DNA of 64,000 nucleotides from positions 207,077-271,076 of the forward strand of contig KK211223.1 of NCBI GenBank assembly GCA_000621185.1, in the 5' to 3' direction. How positions within the stretch are numbered: the first letter of the stretch is position 1; each line of letters begins with the position of its first letter. A program made the translations under genes and the position numbers. Below the pieces are notes generated by a model that saw only the letters and a list, made by a program, of their open reading frames with translations, was not told the DNA's origin and did not search any database. This DNA comes from Franconibacter pulveris DSM 19144. Its GTDB lineage: Bacteria; Pseudomonadota; Gammaproteobacteria; Enterobacterales; Enterobacteriaceae. This document shows positions 39,189 to 47,626 of this stretch, in pieces.

Positions 39189-39465
39189 AGGCTTTCTCTG
39201 TTACGGTTTAGCTTTGCAGAAGGGAGAGGGGTACAAGAACCCGTAACATGATCACATAGCAAATGAAACGTGATGTAAACCGAAGAATGATTGATTTGAG
39301 GAATTTGTGAGGCAGGGCAGGGGGATAGCGCAGAGGTGGCGGGGAAGCGCGAGGGCGGTGGTGAGGGAGAGGACAGGTTGTGGGCGAGAGGCGAGGGAGG
39401 CTATACGTAAAGTGGCGGCGATGCTGAAATTTTCAGCACTCAACGCCCGCTAAGGGCGACGCTGC

Positions 39466-39493
39466 TTGCATGGCTGCGTATGGCAGGTATAAT
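39466..39493 (+). promoter_or_regulatory. Promoter of leuX
   Basis: TTGCAT (39466-39471) and a perfect TATAAT (39488-39493) are separated by 16 bp and end 26 bp before the mature tRNA 5' end. The rest of the 39189-39519 gap holds no recognisable gene. Confidence 0.75.
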
Positions 39494-39519
39494 CCACACG
39501 TTTCCGCATCCCCTTCAGT

Positions 39520-39604
39520 GCCGAAGTGGCGAAATCGGTAGACGCAGTTGATTCAAAATCAACCGTAGAAATACGTGCCGGTTCGAGTCCGGCCTTCGGC
39601 ACCA
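39520..39604 (+). tRNA. leuX: tRNA-Leu(CAA)
   Basis: An 85-nt class II tRNA. The acceptor arms GCCGAAG and CTTCGGC are followed by ACCA with an encoded CCA. The anticodon stem GTTGA/TCAAC encloses loop TTCAAAA with anticodon CAA, reading UUG. A long variable arm precedes the T-loop sequence GGTTCGAGTCC. The leuX gene is a classical integration site for P4-like integrases, and here an integrase pseudogene follows 200 bp downstream. Confidence 0.97.
39582..39604 (+). other. Probable left attachment site (attL) in the 3' end of leuX
   Basis: P4-family integrases that use leuX recombine within the tRNA 3' end, leaving the tRNA intact at one junction. The island starts right after this point. No second copy of GGCCTTCGGCACCA was seen up to 64000, so the matching attR must be outside the window or lost. 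Confidence 0.5.
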
Positions 39605-39806
39605 AGCGATGTGAGAAAGAGAAGCTGCCTCAGGGCGGCTTTTTTTGTGCCTGAAATTCAGTATCCGCAAGGCCTTCCTCGCTTTTCACTCAACCTAAGT
39701 CAACCTGGTTCAATCTACATCAACTTACTGATGCGGGTACAACTGCGGGTATATCGCGGTTCGATAATGTTTGTATCCACACAGAACCCTTGAAAGGATA
39801 CTCATC

Positions 39807-41053
39807 ATAGCTCTGAGTGATGCGAAGGTTGTGCTGCTAAGCCCGAAGCAAAAGCTTATAAACTGACTGACGGTGAAGGCATGGTTTTGCTTGTTCATCC
39901 GAACGGCTCAAAATATTGGCGGCTTCGTTATCGCTTTGGCGGTAAAGAGAAGATGCTGGTGTTGGGAAAATACCCTGAAGTTTCGCTGGCGCATGCCAGG
40001 GTACGCCCGGATGAAGCCCGTAAGCTGTTAGCTAATGGCGTCGATCCCAGTGAGAACAAGAAAGCCGTTAAGGTAGAGCAGGAGCAAGAGGCGATAACGT
40101 TTGAAGTGGTAGCCAGAGAGTGGCACGCCAGCAATCAGAAATGGTCTGCATCGGATAGCGCTCGTGTATTAAAAAGTCTCGAAGATAATCTCTTTGCTGC
40201 CATTGGTAAGCGGAACATTGCGGAGCTTAAGACTCGGGATCTTCTTGTACCCATTAAAGCTGTCGAGACATCCGGGCGACTTGAAGTCGCCGCCCGTTTA
40301 CAGCAGCGTACTACCGCGATTATGCGCTTTGCCGTTTAGAGCGGCTTAATCGACTACAACCCCGCGCAAGAGATTGCCGGTGCGGTTGCTACGGCGAAAA
40401 GAAAGCACCGTGCGGCTCTGGATCTTGAACGCATTCCCGAATTACTTCACCGCATTGATCAGTACTCTGGTAGGCCATTAGCCCGCTTAGCTGTGGAGCT
40501 TTCATTGCTAGTTTTTATCCGCTCAAGCGAGTTGCGTTTTGCTCGATGGTCAGAAGTTGATTTTGAAACGGCCATGTGGACGATTCCTGGTGAGCGTGAA
40601 CCGTTGGAAGGTGTAAAGCATTCTCAACGTGGTTCGAAAATGCGGACTCCACATCTTGTTCCTTTGTCGCGACAGGCTCTAGCCATTTTGGAACAGATCA
40701 AAAGGATGAGTGGGAATCGAGAGCTGATTTTTGTAGGCGATCACAATCCCCGTAGGCCGATGAGTGAGAACACGGTAAACAAGGCGCCGAGAGTTATGGG
40801 CTATGACACGAAAACGGAAGTATGTGGACATGGTTTCAGGACAATGGCGTGTAGTTCACTTATTGAATCAGGATTGTGGTCGAGGGATGCAGTGGAACGG
40901 CAGATGAGCCATCAGGAGCGTAGCTCTGTTAGGGCTGCCTACATCCATAAAGCGGAACATCTGGATGAGCGCAAGCTGATGTTGCAGTGGTGGGCTGATT
41001 TTTTGGATGCGAATAGGGAAAGGGAAGTTAGTCCTTATGACTTTGGCAAGTAG
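39807..41053 (+). pseudogene. P4-type tyrosine integrase, inactivated
   Basis: The frame encodes a P4/CP4-57-like integrase: ALSDAKV at the start, LTDGEGMVLLVHPNGSKYWR, IRSSELRFARWSE (catalytic Arg), CGHGFRTMACSSLIESGLWS (HxxR) and the Tyr in SVRAAYIHKAEHL. It carries three lesions. The expected ATG is ATA at 39807; one nucleotide is missing near 39830, between AKV and the AAKPEAKAYK segment; and a TAG at about 40337-40339 replaces the usual Gln codon in FAVQSGLIDYNPA. Intact stretches are 39881-40339 and 40493-41053. The island probably cannot excise with its own enzyme. Confidence 0.92.
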
Positions 41054-41154
41054 CCTAATTTCTGATGCTTGCTATGTTCGAATTTGGAAAGCCGGCTTGA
41101 ACTATAATTAATACTTTTTTATAACTGTATTATTCAGGCGACCCTGAGGTGCAC

Positions 41155-41388
41155 ATGAAAACTTTCGATGCCCAACTTGCGATGAGTATTGTATCGCACT
41201 CAACTGGAGGTTTTAGTTACGACACTCTTGCTAGAGCATTGATTTCTAAAGGCAAAAATGAAAGCCCTGACGTCCTTCTTCAGTCATGCCGAAGCTTTTG
41301 CTTATCTCTTGCGGAAAAAGGCATTTTGAGACGATACCACAAATGTTCTCAGTCTCAAGATGAGTATTTTGAGTATATTCCTCACTGA
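41155..41388 (+). CDS. Small unidentified island protein, possibly winged-helix
   Basis: A 77-residue protein starting at the ATG at 41155 (MKTFDAQLAMSIVS) with GAGG just upstream. A GTG two codons earlier is an alternative. The order of predicted helices (LAMSIVSHS, YDTLARALISKG, VLLQSCRSFCLSLAEKGIL) followed by a polar strand pair (RRYHKCS, EYFEYIPH) resembles a small winged-helix DNA-binding fold. It lies between the dead integrase and dpdC on the same strand, so it could regulate the island. The family is not recognised. Confidence 0.5.
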   Translation: MKTFDAQLAMSIVSHSTGGFSYDTLARALISKGKNESPDVLLQSCRSFCLSLAEKGILRRYHKCSQSQDEYFEYIPH

Positions 41389-41391
41389 CAT

Positions 41392-41419
41392 CCGCCCTTG
41401 AAAAAATTTTCAGGGGCGG
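41392..41419 (+). terminator. Hairpin after the small island gene, possible terminator
   Basis: CCGCCC(T)TGAAAA pairs with TTTTCA(G)GGGCGG around a short loop, 4 nt after the 41388 stop. No clean T-run follows, so it may be a weak terminator or a processing site before dpdC. Confidence 0.5.
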
Positions 41420-41486
41420 TTAACTCCGTTCTTGTCATCCCCCTTTTTCTACTGTAGCTTGTGTAACACGATTCGGGGGGACGATT

Positions 41487-42443
41487 GTGAGCAACATCAA
41501 CTTAATAACTACTTGTACAAATGGAAAACACTTTGGTAGGGGAGATATATTGAGTCTGAGTCAATTTTCATCAGGCCTAATCTCTTCAAGTATGCTCGTG
41601 AATTCTTGGTGTAATGCTTTGAATGAAGCTATATCTACATCTGCAACTGTATGTGCAGATGATCTTTATAAGGGTGGACACTGGGCGACGGCTAAAGCGA
41701 TCTTAAATGATTATCCTATTGATTTATGGATACTTTCTGCTGGCCTTGGCCTCCTCCACCACAAAGACAATGTAGTACCGTATAAAGCGACCTTTGCTGT
41801 TGGATATGATGAATCAATACCCTTGTATTCTCAAGAATATGTAGGGAAAAGTTTTCATAGAACATGGTGGAAAGAAATAACCAATAGATCTATTTTTAAA
41901 TCTAAGCATCCTACATCTATTGTAGAATTAATGAAAAAAAACAAAAGAGACTATTATATTATTTGCGGTTCTCCAGATTATATTAATGCAATTGAACTGG
42001 ATATCATTAATGGTCTTGAATATCTGGTTGATGCAAAAAAACAACTGCTTATTATAACTTCCAAAAAAATCAATGGTAGGTTGACAGGATATCTTTTCAA
42101 AACCAACCAAAATATGGCTCAGTGGTTAAGATGCAATATGCTCATGCTTAATATCAGTGTGGCAAAATACATTGTGAAGGAATTCACGTCAAAACAACTC
42201 AATAATTTAAATGAGTTATCTGAAAAGTTAATAGAAGAACTCAAGGAGTTACCTGAACGGGAAGTAAAAAAAGGAATTAGGTGTAGCCCTGAGGAAGTTA
42301 AGTCTTTCATTTTAAAGCTTATGCAGCAAAATCCTGGTATCAGTGCAACTCATGCGTTACGTGAATTTCGTGACTCGGGAAATTCATTTGAGGAAAAACG
42401 TTTCCGGGCTGAGTTTAAGGCCCTGATAGAGTCTAAACCCTAA
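41487..42443 (+). CDS. dpdC: DpdC-like protein (DUF6884/YaaA-like), 7-deazaguanine DNA maturation
   Basis: In characterised Dpd systems DpdC converts preQ0 already inserted in DNA to the amido derivative (dADG). This 318-residue protein has the DUF6884/YaaA-type architecture: LITTCTNGK at 6-14, ADDLYKGGHWATAK (57-70) and WILSAGLGLLHHKD then VPYKATF (81-103). The C-terminal part (about 240-318) is a separate helical region with EVKSFILKLMQQNPGISATH. It starts at GTG preceded by GGGGGGAC. It is clearly more AT-rich than dpdA and dpdB, suggesting separate acquisition. Assignment rests on the fold motifs plus position directly upstream of dpdA. Confidence 0.72.
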   Translation: MSNINLITTCTNGKHFGRGDILSLSQFSSGLISSSMLVNSWCNALNEAISTSATVCADDLYKGGHWATAKAILNDYPIDLWILSAGLGLLHHKDNVVPYKATFAVGYDESIPLYSQEYVGKSFHRTWWKEITNRSIFKSKHPTSIVELMKKNKRDYYIICGSPDYINAIELDIINGLEYLVDAKKQLLIITSKKINGRLTGYLFKTNQNMAQWLRCNMLMLNISVAKYIVKEFTSKQLNNLNELSEKLIEELKELPEREVKKGIRCSPEEVKSFILKLMQQNPGISATHALREFRDSGNSFEEKRFRAEFKALIESKP

Positions 42444-42495
42444 TGCTACTTGCCTGGGTTTCATGATAGAATCCCCCGTTTTTTGAGGCTTTGCA

Positions 42496-43767
42496 GTGGC
42501 GTCACAGGAGAGTAAGTTGTCGAAACTAAAGTATTTTTTCCCCGATAGTCAGGATTTTATCGATCCCAGTTTCGACTTCCTACGCGAAACGCGTAACGAA
42601 CATCGCGTGCGTCAACGTGACGATCAGTATCCGCATGAGATTTTTCCTCATCCTTACGACGGTATGCTGGTTTCTAAAGCCGTGGTGGATGGCTTAGGTG
42701 GCGGTGAGAGCAAATATACCCGTGCTCAGCGTTTGCGTTACTTCCGTAATGGCATGAAGGACTTTTTCCGTTTGCCGGATAATATGGAAACTATGGGGGA
42801 TTGCGGAGCTTTCACCTATGTTAACCAGAACGTGCCGCCATACCGTGTGGAAGAGGTCATTGAATTCTACGAAACCTCCCGCTTTAACCATGGGGTTTCT
42901 CTCGATCACATCGTTTTTGGTTATGAGAAACCCGGTGAAGTATTCAGTGGCGAAGTATTAGCTGAATGTCGCCGACGGCAGGATATCACGCTGACCTTGG
43001 CTCAAGAGTTTTTAAACAAATCTCAAAAGTCCTGTTTCAATGCCTTTGGCGTTGCACATGGATGGAGCAAAACCTCCTACCGCCAGTCTGTAGAGGCTCT
43101 GCTGGCCATGGGATACAAAAATATCACCATGGGGGGGATGGTGCCATTGAAAACGGCGCAGATCCTTGAGACTCTCGAAGAGATTAAACCGCTGCTGAAA
43201 GGTGATACACGTATTCACTTGCTTGGCATTGCCCGTCCAGAGAGTTTCGCCGACTTTATTAAGTTTGGTGTGACCAGTATTGACTCGACTACACCGCTTC
43301 AGCAGGCCTTCAAAGATCGAAAAAATAACTACCATACATCTGATGGCCCGGCCTATACCGCTGTGCGTATACCTCAGTTTGATGCGAATCCAAGTTTGAG
43401 TCGCAAAATAAAATCTGGCGTGATTGATCAGGATATTGCACGGCATCTGGAAAAGGATGCCATGAACGCCCTGTTCGAATACGATAAAGGGGCTTTGTCC
43501 CTTGAGAAAACTCTTGCGTCAGTCTTGGCTTATGAACGCCTACATTCGGGTGAAAAAGAGGCCGATAAAATCCGTGCGGATTATGAACGCACGCTGGGCG
43601 AACGTCCCTGGAAACAGTGCCAATGCAATATTTGCAAGGCTATCGGTATCAACGTCATTATTTTCCGTGGAGCAGAACGTAACCGTCGCCGCGGCTTCCA
43701 TAATATTCAGGTGTTGTACAACCGGTTACAACACACATTGTCATTACGCTCAGAGGAACTGTCATGA
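42496..43767 (+). CDS. dpdA: DpdA, DNA guanine transglycosylase (TGT-like)
   Basis: Base-exchange enzyme, a distant tRNA-guanine transglycosylase relative, that replaces guanine in DNA with preQ0 together with DpdB. In the 423-residue protein the general-base Asp is in MGDCGAFTYV (Asp102), the nucleophile candidate is in SIDSTTPLQQAF (Asp263), and the TGT zinc site is CQCNIC plus His402 (Cys375, Cys377, Cys380). MGGMVPLKTAQ corresponds to the substrate-binding GGL region. The GTG at 42496 is used here. A TTG at 42517 with AGGAGA 6 nt upstream is a serious alternative, giving 416 residues. It overlaps dpdB by 4 nt. Confidence 0.93.
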   Translation: MASQESKLSKLKYFFPDSQDFIDPSFDFLRETRNEHRVRQRDDQYPHEIFPHPYDGMLVSKAVVDGLGGGESKYTRAQRLRYFRNGMKDFFRLPDNMETMGDCGAFTYVNQNVPPYRVEEVIEFYETSRFNHGVSLDHIVFGYEKPGEVFSGEVLAECRRRQDITLTLAQEFLNKSQKSCFNAFGVAHGWSKTSYRQSVEALLAMGYKNITMGGMVPLKTAQILETLEEIKPLLKGDTRIHLLGIARPESFADFIKFGVTSIDSTTPLQQAFKDRKNNYHTSDGPAYTAVRIPQFDANPSLSRKIKSGVIDQDIARHLEKDAMNALFEYDKGALSLEKTLASVLAYERLHSGEKEADKIRADYERTLGERPWKQCQCNICKAIGINVIIFRGAERNRRRGFHNIQVLYNRLQHTLSLRSEELS

Positions 43768-44891
43768 GTGAATATCGTGTCCCCGCCCTGCGAATCCGAC
43801 AGGGTGAGGAGAGGCAACTCTATAGCCTTGCGATAGAAGGTAAACAAATCAGCAAAATTGCAGCGATTTCACGTATTCGCCGCGGCGAAGAGAGTTTGGT
43901 TGGTTATCAACGTCCAGAAGTACGTAACCATATTCGCGAAATTCAGCGCTACATTGAGAGCGCAAATCCGATGATACCAAACCCGGTGATTATCGCTTTT
44001 GATAAGCGTGTGCGTTTTGAACCGCTTACAGATAATGGCGACATGGGACACTTGGTAATACCTTTCTCCGAAGATAAGGATTTTGAGAAGCCAGGTTTTA
44101 TTGTTGATGGTCAACAACGTACCGCTGCTTTGCGGGATGCAGAAATCGACTCGTTTATGATGCCGGTCTCTGCATTTATCGCTAATGATGCGGAAGAACA
44201 ACGCGAGCAGTTTATGCTGGTTAACTCCACAAAACCGTTGCCCAAAACGTTGTTATACGAACTGGCACCGCATACCCACGGTCGTCTGCCATCCGATCTT
44301 CAAATGCGTAAGTTTCCTTCACTGCTGACTCAACGACTGAACTTCGGTGAAGGTCCACTTGCGGGGCGCATCAAGACGGCGACCAATCCTGATGGGGTTA
44401 TTGCTGACAACTCGATGATCAAAATGATCGATGCCAGTCTTCGTGAGGGAGCATTGTATCGATTCCGTGACCCGGCAACAGGATTAGGGGAAGAAGGGAA
44501 GATGGTGAAACTGCTGAATAACTTCTGGTCGGCAGTGGAAACAGTGTTTACTGATGATTGGGATAAAAAGCCTCGCTATTCTCGCTTGTTACATGGTATT
44601 GGTATTCTTGCGCTTGGCAGCTTGATGGATGAAATTGATCAGGTACATCAGGATTATAAAGGGGAACCCGGTTGGACGGAGGTCCCTTCCTACACCCGTT
44701 TTGTCGAAGAGTTAAACCGCATTAAACCGCTTTGCGCATGGAGTAGTGGGGTATGGAACTTCGGCACGGATGTTGATGGTCAGCCTATCGTCCGTAAATG
44801 GAATGAACTGCAGAACCTGTCGAAAGATATCTCATTAGTGACGGATTATCTGGTCACAAGTTATATCAAAGCAGTGAACGCCAATATATAA
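43764..44891 (+). CDS. dpdB: DpdB, DndB-like DGQQR-domain protein
   Basis: Partner of DpdA, required with it for preQ0 insertion in DNA in characterised systems. The 375-residue protein carries FIVDGQQRTAAL (Asp115 to Arg119), the DGQHR/ParB-nuclease-like signature shared with DndB of the phosphorothioation system, where it relates to ATP binding and control. Further family-like segments are PNPVIIAFD and FMLVNSTKPLPKTLLYEL. Its ATG overlaps the dpdA stop (ATGA). A bidirectional terminator follows, beyond which dpdD converges. Confidence 0.93.
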   Translation: MSEYRVPALRIRQGEERQLYSLAIEGKQISKIAAISRIRRGEESLVGYQRPEVRNHIREIQRYIESANPMIPNPVIIAFDKRVRFEPLTDNGDMGHLVIPFSEDKDFEKPGFIVDGQQRTAALRDAEIDSFMMPVSAFIANDAEEQREQFMLVNSTKPLPKTLLYELAPHTHGRLPSDLQMRKFPSLLTQRLNFGEGPLAGRIKTATNPDGVIADNSMIKMIDASLREGALYRFRDPATGLGEEGKMVKLLNNFWSAVETVFTDDWDKKPRYSRLLHGIGILALGSLMDEIDQVHQDYKGEPGWTEVPSYTRFVEELNRIKPLCAWSSGVWNFGTDVDGQPIVRKWNELQNLSKDISLVTDYLVTSYIKAVNANI

Positions 44892-44912
44892 AAAAGGGCA
44901 TTTGCCCCTTTT
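44890..44912. terminator. Bidirectional terminator between dpdB and dpdD
   Basis: AAAAAGGGC, short loop, GCCCCTTTTT forms a symmetric hairpin with A-run and T-run on both sides, in the 28-bp gap between two convergent genes. It ends both the modification and restriction transcripts. Confidence 0.88.
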
Positions 44913-44919
44913 TATGCCA

Positions 44920-47091
44920 CTAGTGCTGAACGTGTGCAATAAATGCGTTCAGCATTGACCCCGCACCTTTACCTGTCGGATAGATTAAATGTCTGCGCTG
45001 CGCTGAGACCGCGTAGAAGGCCTGATGAGTGGCGCTGCCTGCTGAAAATATGAAGTAATCAGCCTGTTTCGCTTGATTAACCAGTTTGTCGGTTGCCGTG
45101 TGTGCATGGCAGATCTCCACTCTGATCCCGGCGAATAGCGTTTCTAGCATCTGTTTCGCGCGTCTTGCCGCACCTTCTGTCAGGCTATAAATCGCTACTC
45201 TAGCTCCGGATAAGTCCGGCAACTCATCTTCCGCATCTGCCGTACCGCTATCCTTCTCTGCCGGAAATACGCGCTCTGCACCTTCCCCTAGCACGTCTGT
45301 CGCCAAGTTGCGCATAACGGTACGAGTAGTCGGATCTAGTCGTGCCCATATTCCACTCACAAAAGACTGAACGCTGAGCCAAAGCGACGTGAGCGTTGCC
45401 CGGTCCTGCACCGGAGCATCAAGGAATAGTTCGATTAACTCACCCAACGCCGACAGGTTGCGAAAAGAACTGGCTCGTTCTACGATCAATTCCAGCATGG
45501 CTCCGGACTGTTGATACGCTTCTTGGCTAACAGAGCCTTGCAGGAAGCGGTCCGTCGCCATCACGGCCAGCTTAATATCCGCCTGACTGACGCTTTGCTC
45601 CATCGCAAGAACATCCATCCATTTCAGCCATGTTGTACTCTGCAATTGCAATTGGTTTTTCCCCAGCCACTCGATAAAGGCGGGCATGGCGTTGCGTAGT
45701 GTTGAAAAGGCATGCAGCGGAAAATCCTGTGCCAGCAGGTGAACAAAGGCCAATTCCTGGAAGGAGGTGGCGGGCCAGTGCTCACTCTCCAGTGCGACAA
45801 TTTGCATCAGAGCGTTTCTATCGGCATCGGGATCGCGCAGGCGTGAGAACCAGTTGTCCCAGCCGATGATGCTCGCGTCAGCGAACCGGCTGATGCTCTC
45901 AATCAGCGTTTCCAGAAGAGGGGTTTTCTGAGCTTGATCAAGCAATTGTGGATCTATCGTGCTGAGCATCTCAGCATAGCTCTGTAGCGTTTCGGCTGTG
46001 GCTGTCAACGACGTTTGTAAATAACTGGCCAGAGATTCAAGTGTTGTTGGCGGCAGCGACAACGAGACAGGAGAAGGGGCCGGAGTATCATACCCGGTGA
46101 TCTTGAGTTCGGCCCAGTGCTGTAATTCCTGAAGCCATCCTGATTTCAGCGCGTCAGGCATCATGTTGAGCAGGGTTTGTTCACCCGCTAGCGCCACGCC
46201 AATCGCCCAACTTCTCCAGGCGTTAAGTTCCTCTTCTTCGCTTCCTAGCAGTGGAACCTGCATAAAGAGCGGTTGGAGGGCAAGGAAAGCCGGGCGCAAA
46301 TTTGATGGCGTCTCCTGTGTGTAGCTCAGGGCATCATGGCCCAGATAGCGGTGCTGATAAGCGGCAAGCAGCAATCTGGTCAGCGACAAGGGAATGCGTC
46401 CTCGAATAAGGTCGGGCAGATCCTTGTGGTTTAGCAAGGCATCCCAATTTTGCCATTTTCCGGCCTGCTGAAGCTCAAGTAGCAGCAGATTGCGTTTGGA
46501 GAGCAGACCGTTATCGCGCAGTTCTTGCAGAAAATTATTGCTGGCCTCCACCTCTTTTTGATTTGTCGCCAGCATGAAATCACTGAGGATACGGCCAAAC
46601 GGACGCTTGCGGGTGCGAACGAGCGATGGGCGCAGGCGGAACAGGTCAATCACCTCTTTCAGGGCGGCGAAAACTCGCGTTTTCGCCTGCTTATCCTCAC
46701 GTTTGCCTTCCAGCAACTCAATACGAATAAATCCTGTGGGGTTATGTTCCAGCAGTGCGGTTTCCGCCGCGAGAGTGGGGCCAGAAGTCGGGCTCAGGTA
46801 AATTCGGCGGTCGGGGTTGACGTCGGCTGAACCAAGCCGGGCATTGATAACTTTGGTTAGTTCCTGCAGGGTACGCTCATCTTCCGCCATCGCGAAGAAA
46901 ACCCAGTGTTGGCGGTCGCACCAGGGCAGAATAATGGGCCATTCACCGTTTAGTGCGCTCTCCACCAAAGGCAACAGCGCGCTTTTCTGCTCGGCCGCGT
47001 AAGCGCCGGGGGCGTCGCTTAGCAGTTTTTCGAGGCTAAGCAAATTGTTTTCGCCAAAGAAGGCTCGAAGCCAAGAGGGGATGTTATTCAT
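44920..47091 (-). CDS. dpdD: DpdD, Dpd system protein
   Basis: A 723-residue protein when started at the ATG at 47091, where the stop of dpdK and this start overlap (ATGAATAA) and GGTGA lies 5 nt upstream; the frame itself is open to 47127. Most of the chain is alpha-helical and Leu/Gln-rich with no recognised motif. The last 95 residues look like a separate alpha/beta Rossmann-type domain: GARVAIYSLTEGAARRAKQM, VEICHAHTATDKLVNQA, ADYFIFSAGSATHQAF and LIYPTGKGAGSML. This could be a nucleotide- or effector-sensing module. The name follows from size and position last in the minus-strand run. It is thought to belong to the restriction arm. Confidence 0.78.
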   Translation of the reverse strand: MNNIPSWLRAFFGENNLLSLEKLLSDAPGAYAAEQKSALLPLVESALNGEWPIILPWCDRQHWVFFAMAEDERTLQELTKVINARLGSADVNPDRRIYLSPTSGPTLAAETALLEHNPTGFIRIELLEGKREDKQAKTRVFAALKEVIDLFRLRPSLVRTRKRPFGRILSDFMLATNQKEVEASNNFLQELRDNGLLSKRNLLLLELQQAGKWQNWDALLNHKDLPDLIRGRIPLSLTRLLLAAYQHRYLGHDALSYTQETPSNLRPAFLALQPLFMQVPLLGSEEEELNAWRSWAIGVALAGEQTLLNMMPDALKSGWLQELQHWAELKITGYDTPAPSPVSLSLPPTTLESLASYLQTSLTATAETLQSYAEMLSTIDPQLLDQAQKTPLLETLIESISRFADASIIGWDNWFSRLRDPDADRNALMQIVALESEHWPATSFQELAFVHLLAQDFPLHAFSTLRNAMPAFIEWLGKNQLQLQSTTWLKWMDVLAMEQSVSQADIKLAVMATDRFLQGSVSQEAYQQSGAMLELIVERASSFRNLSALGELIELFLDAPVQDRATLTSLWLSVQSFVSGIWARLDPTTRTVMRNLATDVLGEGAERVFPAEKDSGTADAEDELPDLSGARVAIYSLTEGAARRAKQMLETLFAGIRVEICHAHTATDKLVNQAKQADYFIFSAGSATHQAFYAVSAQRRHLIYPTGKGAGSMLNAFIAHVQH

Positions 47092-47614
47092 CGCTGTCAC
47101 CGAAGGTATATTGCCCACCGAATTCAATCAGTGCGTCAGAAATGAGGGTTTTGTTGCTGGAGAACAGCAAATGCTCATCGTTAAGGTTCGCACCGCTCCA
47201 GGTGTAATTCATCGAACCTTTCAGGAAGAAGTGTTTTGTTAACATGCCCTTGGCATGCAGGTTCTCATAATAGGAGTATTGCATATCATGATCCGGCGAA
47301 AGTCTTGCCTGCAGTCGCTCAACGAACACTTTGTTAAGCGTGTCCGGGCGAGTGACAATCCTGAGTGGACAGCCGTTATTTACCGCCGTCGCCAGTAACT
47401 CTTGGAAACTGATCATTCTGGCACCCCACGACGGATCCAGAAAACTCCATTGCCCCCCGCGATTATCAATGACGTCAAAATCGCTCATCCATGGTGAGAT
47501 CAGCCAGATGAGTTCAGGGTACAGGATAAGCCCACTGAACTGCGCACTCAGTACTTCCCGCAATTGTCGCTGTCCGAGAGGTCCGTGAAGAAATATTTGT
47601 CGTTGCTCTTCCAT
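47084..47614 (-). CDS. dpdK: DpdK, phospholipase D-like putative nuclease
   Basis: The 176-residue protein has one HKD half-site: His120 and Lys122 in NLHAKGMLTK and the trailing GSMN (133-136), typical of PLD-superfamily nucleases that form an active site as dimers. The Asp of the canonical HxK(x)4D is Lys127 here. The ATG at 47614 is preceded by AAGGAG, 12 nt after dpdJ. The most likely role is DNA cleavage or binding in the restriction arm, inferred from family and operon position. Confidence 0.85.
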   Translation of the reverse strand: MEEQRQIFLHGPLGQRQLREVLSAQFSGLILYPELIWLISPWMSDFDVIDNRGGQWSFLDPSWGARMISFQELLATAVNNGCPLRIVTRPDTLNKVFVERLQARLSPDHDMQYSYYENLHAKGMLTKHFFLKGSMNYTWSGANLNDEHLLFSSNKTLISDALIEFGGQYTFGDSDE

Positions 47615-47626
47615 TCATCGTTCTCC

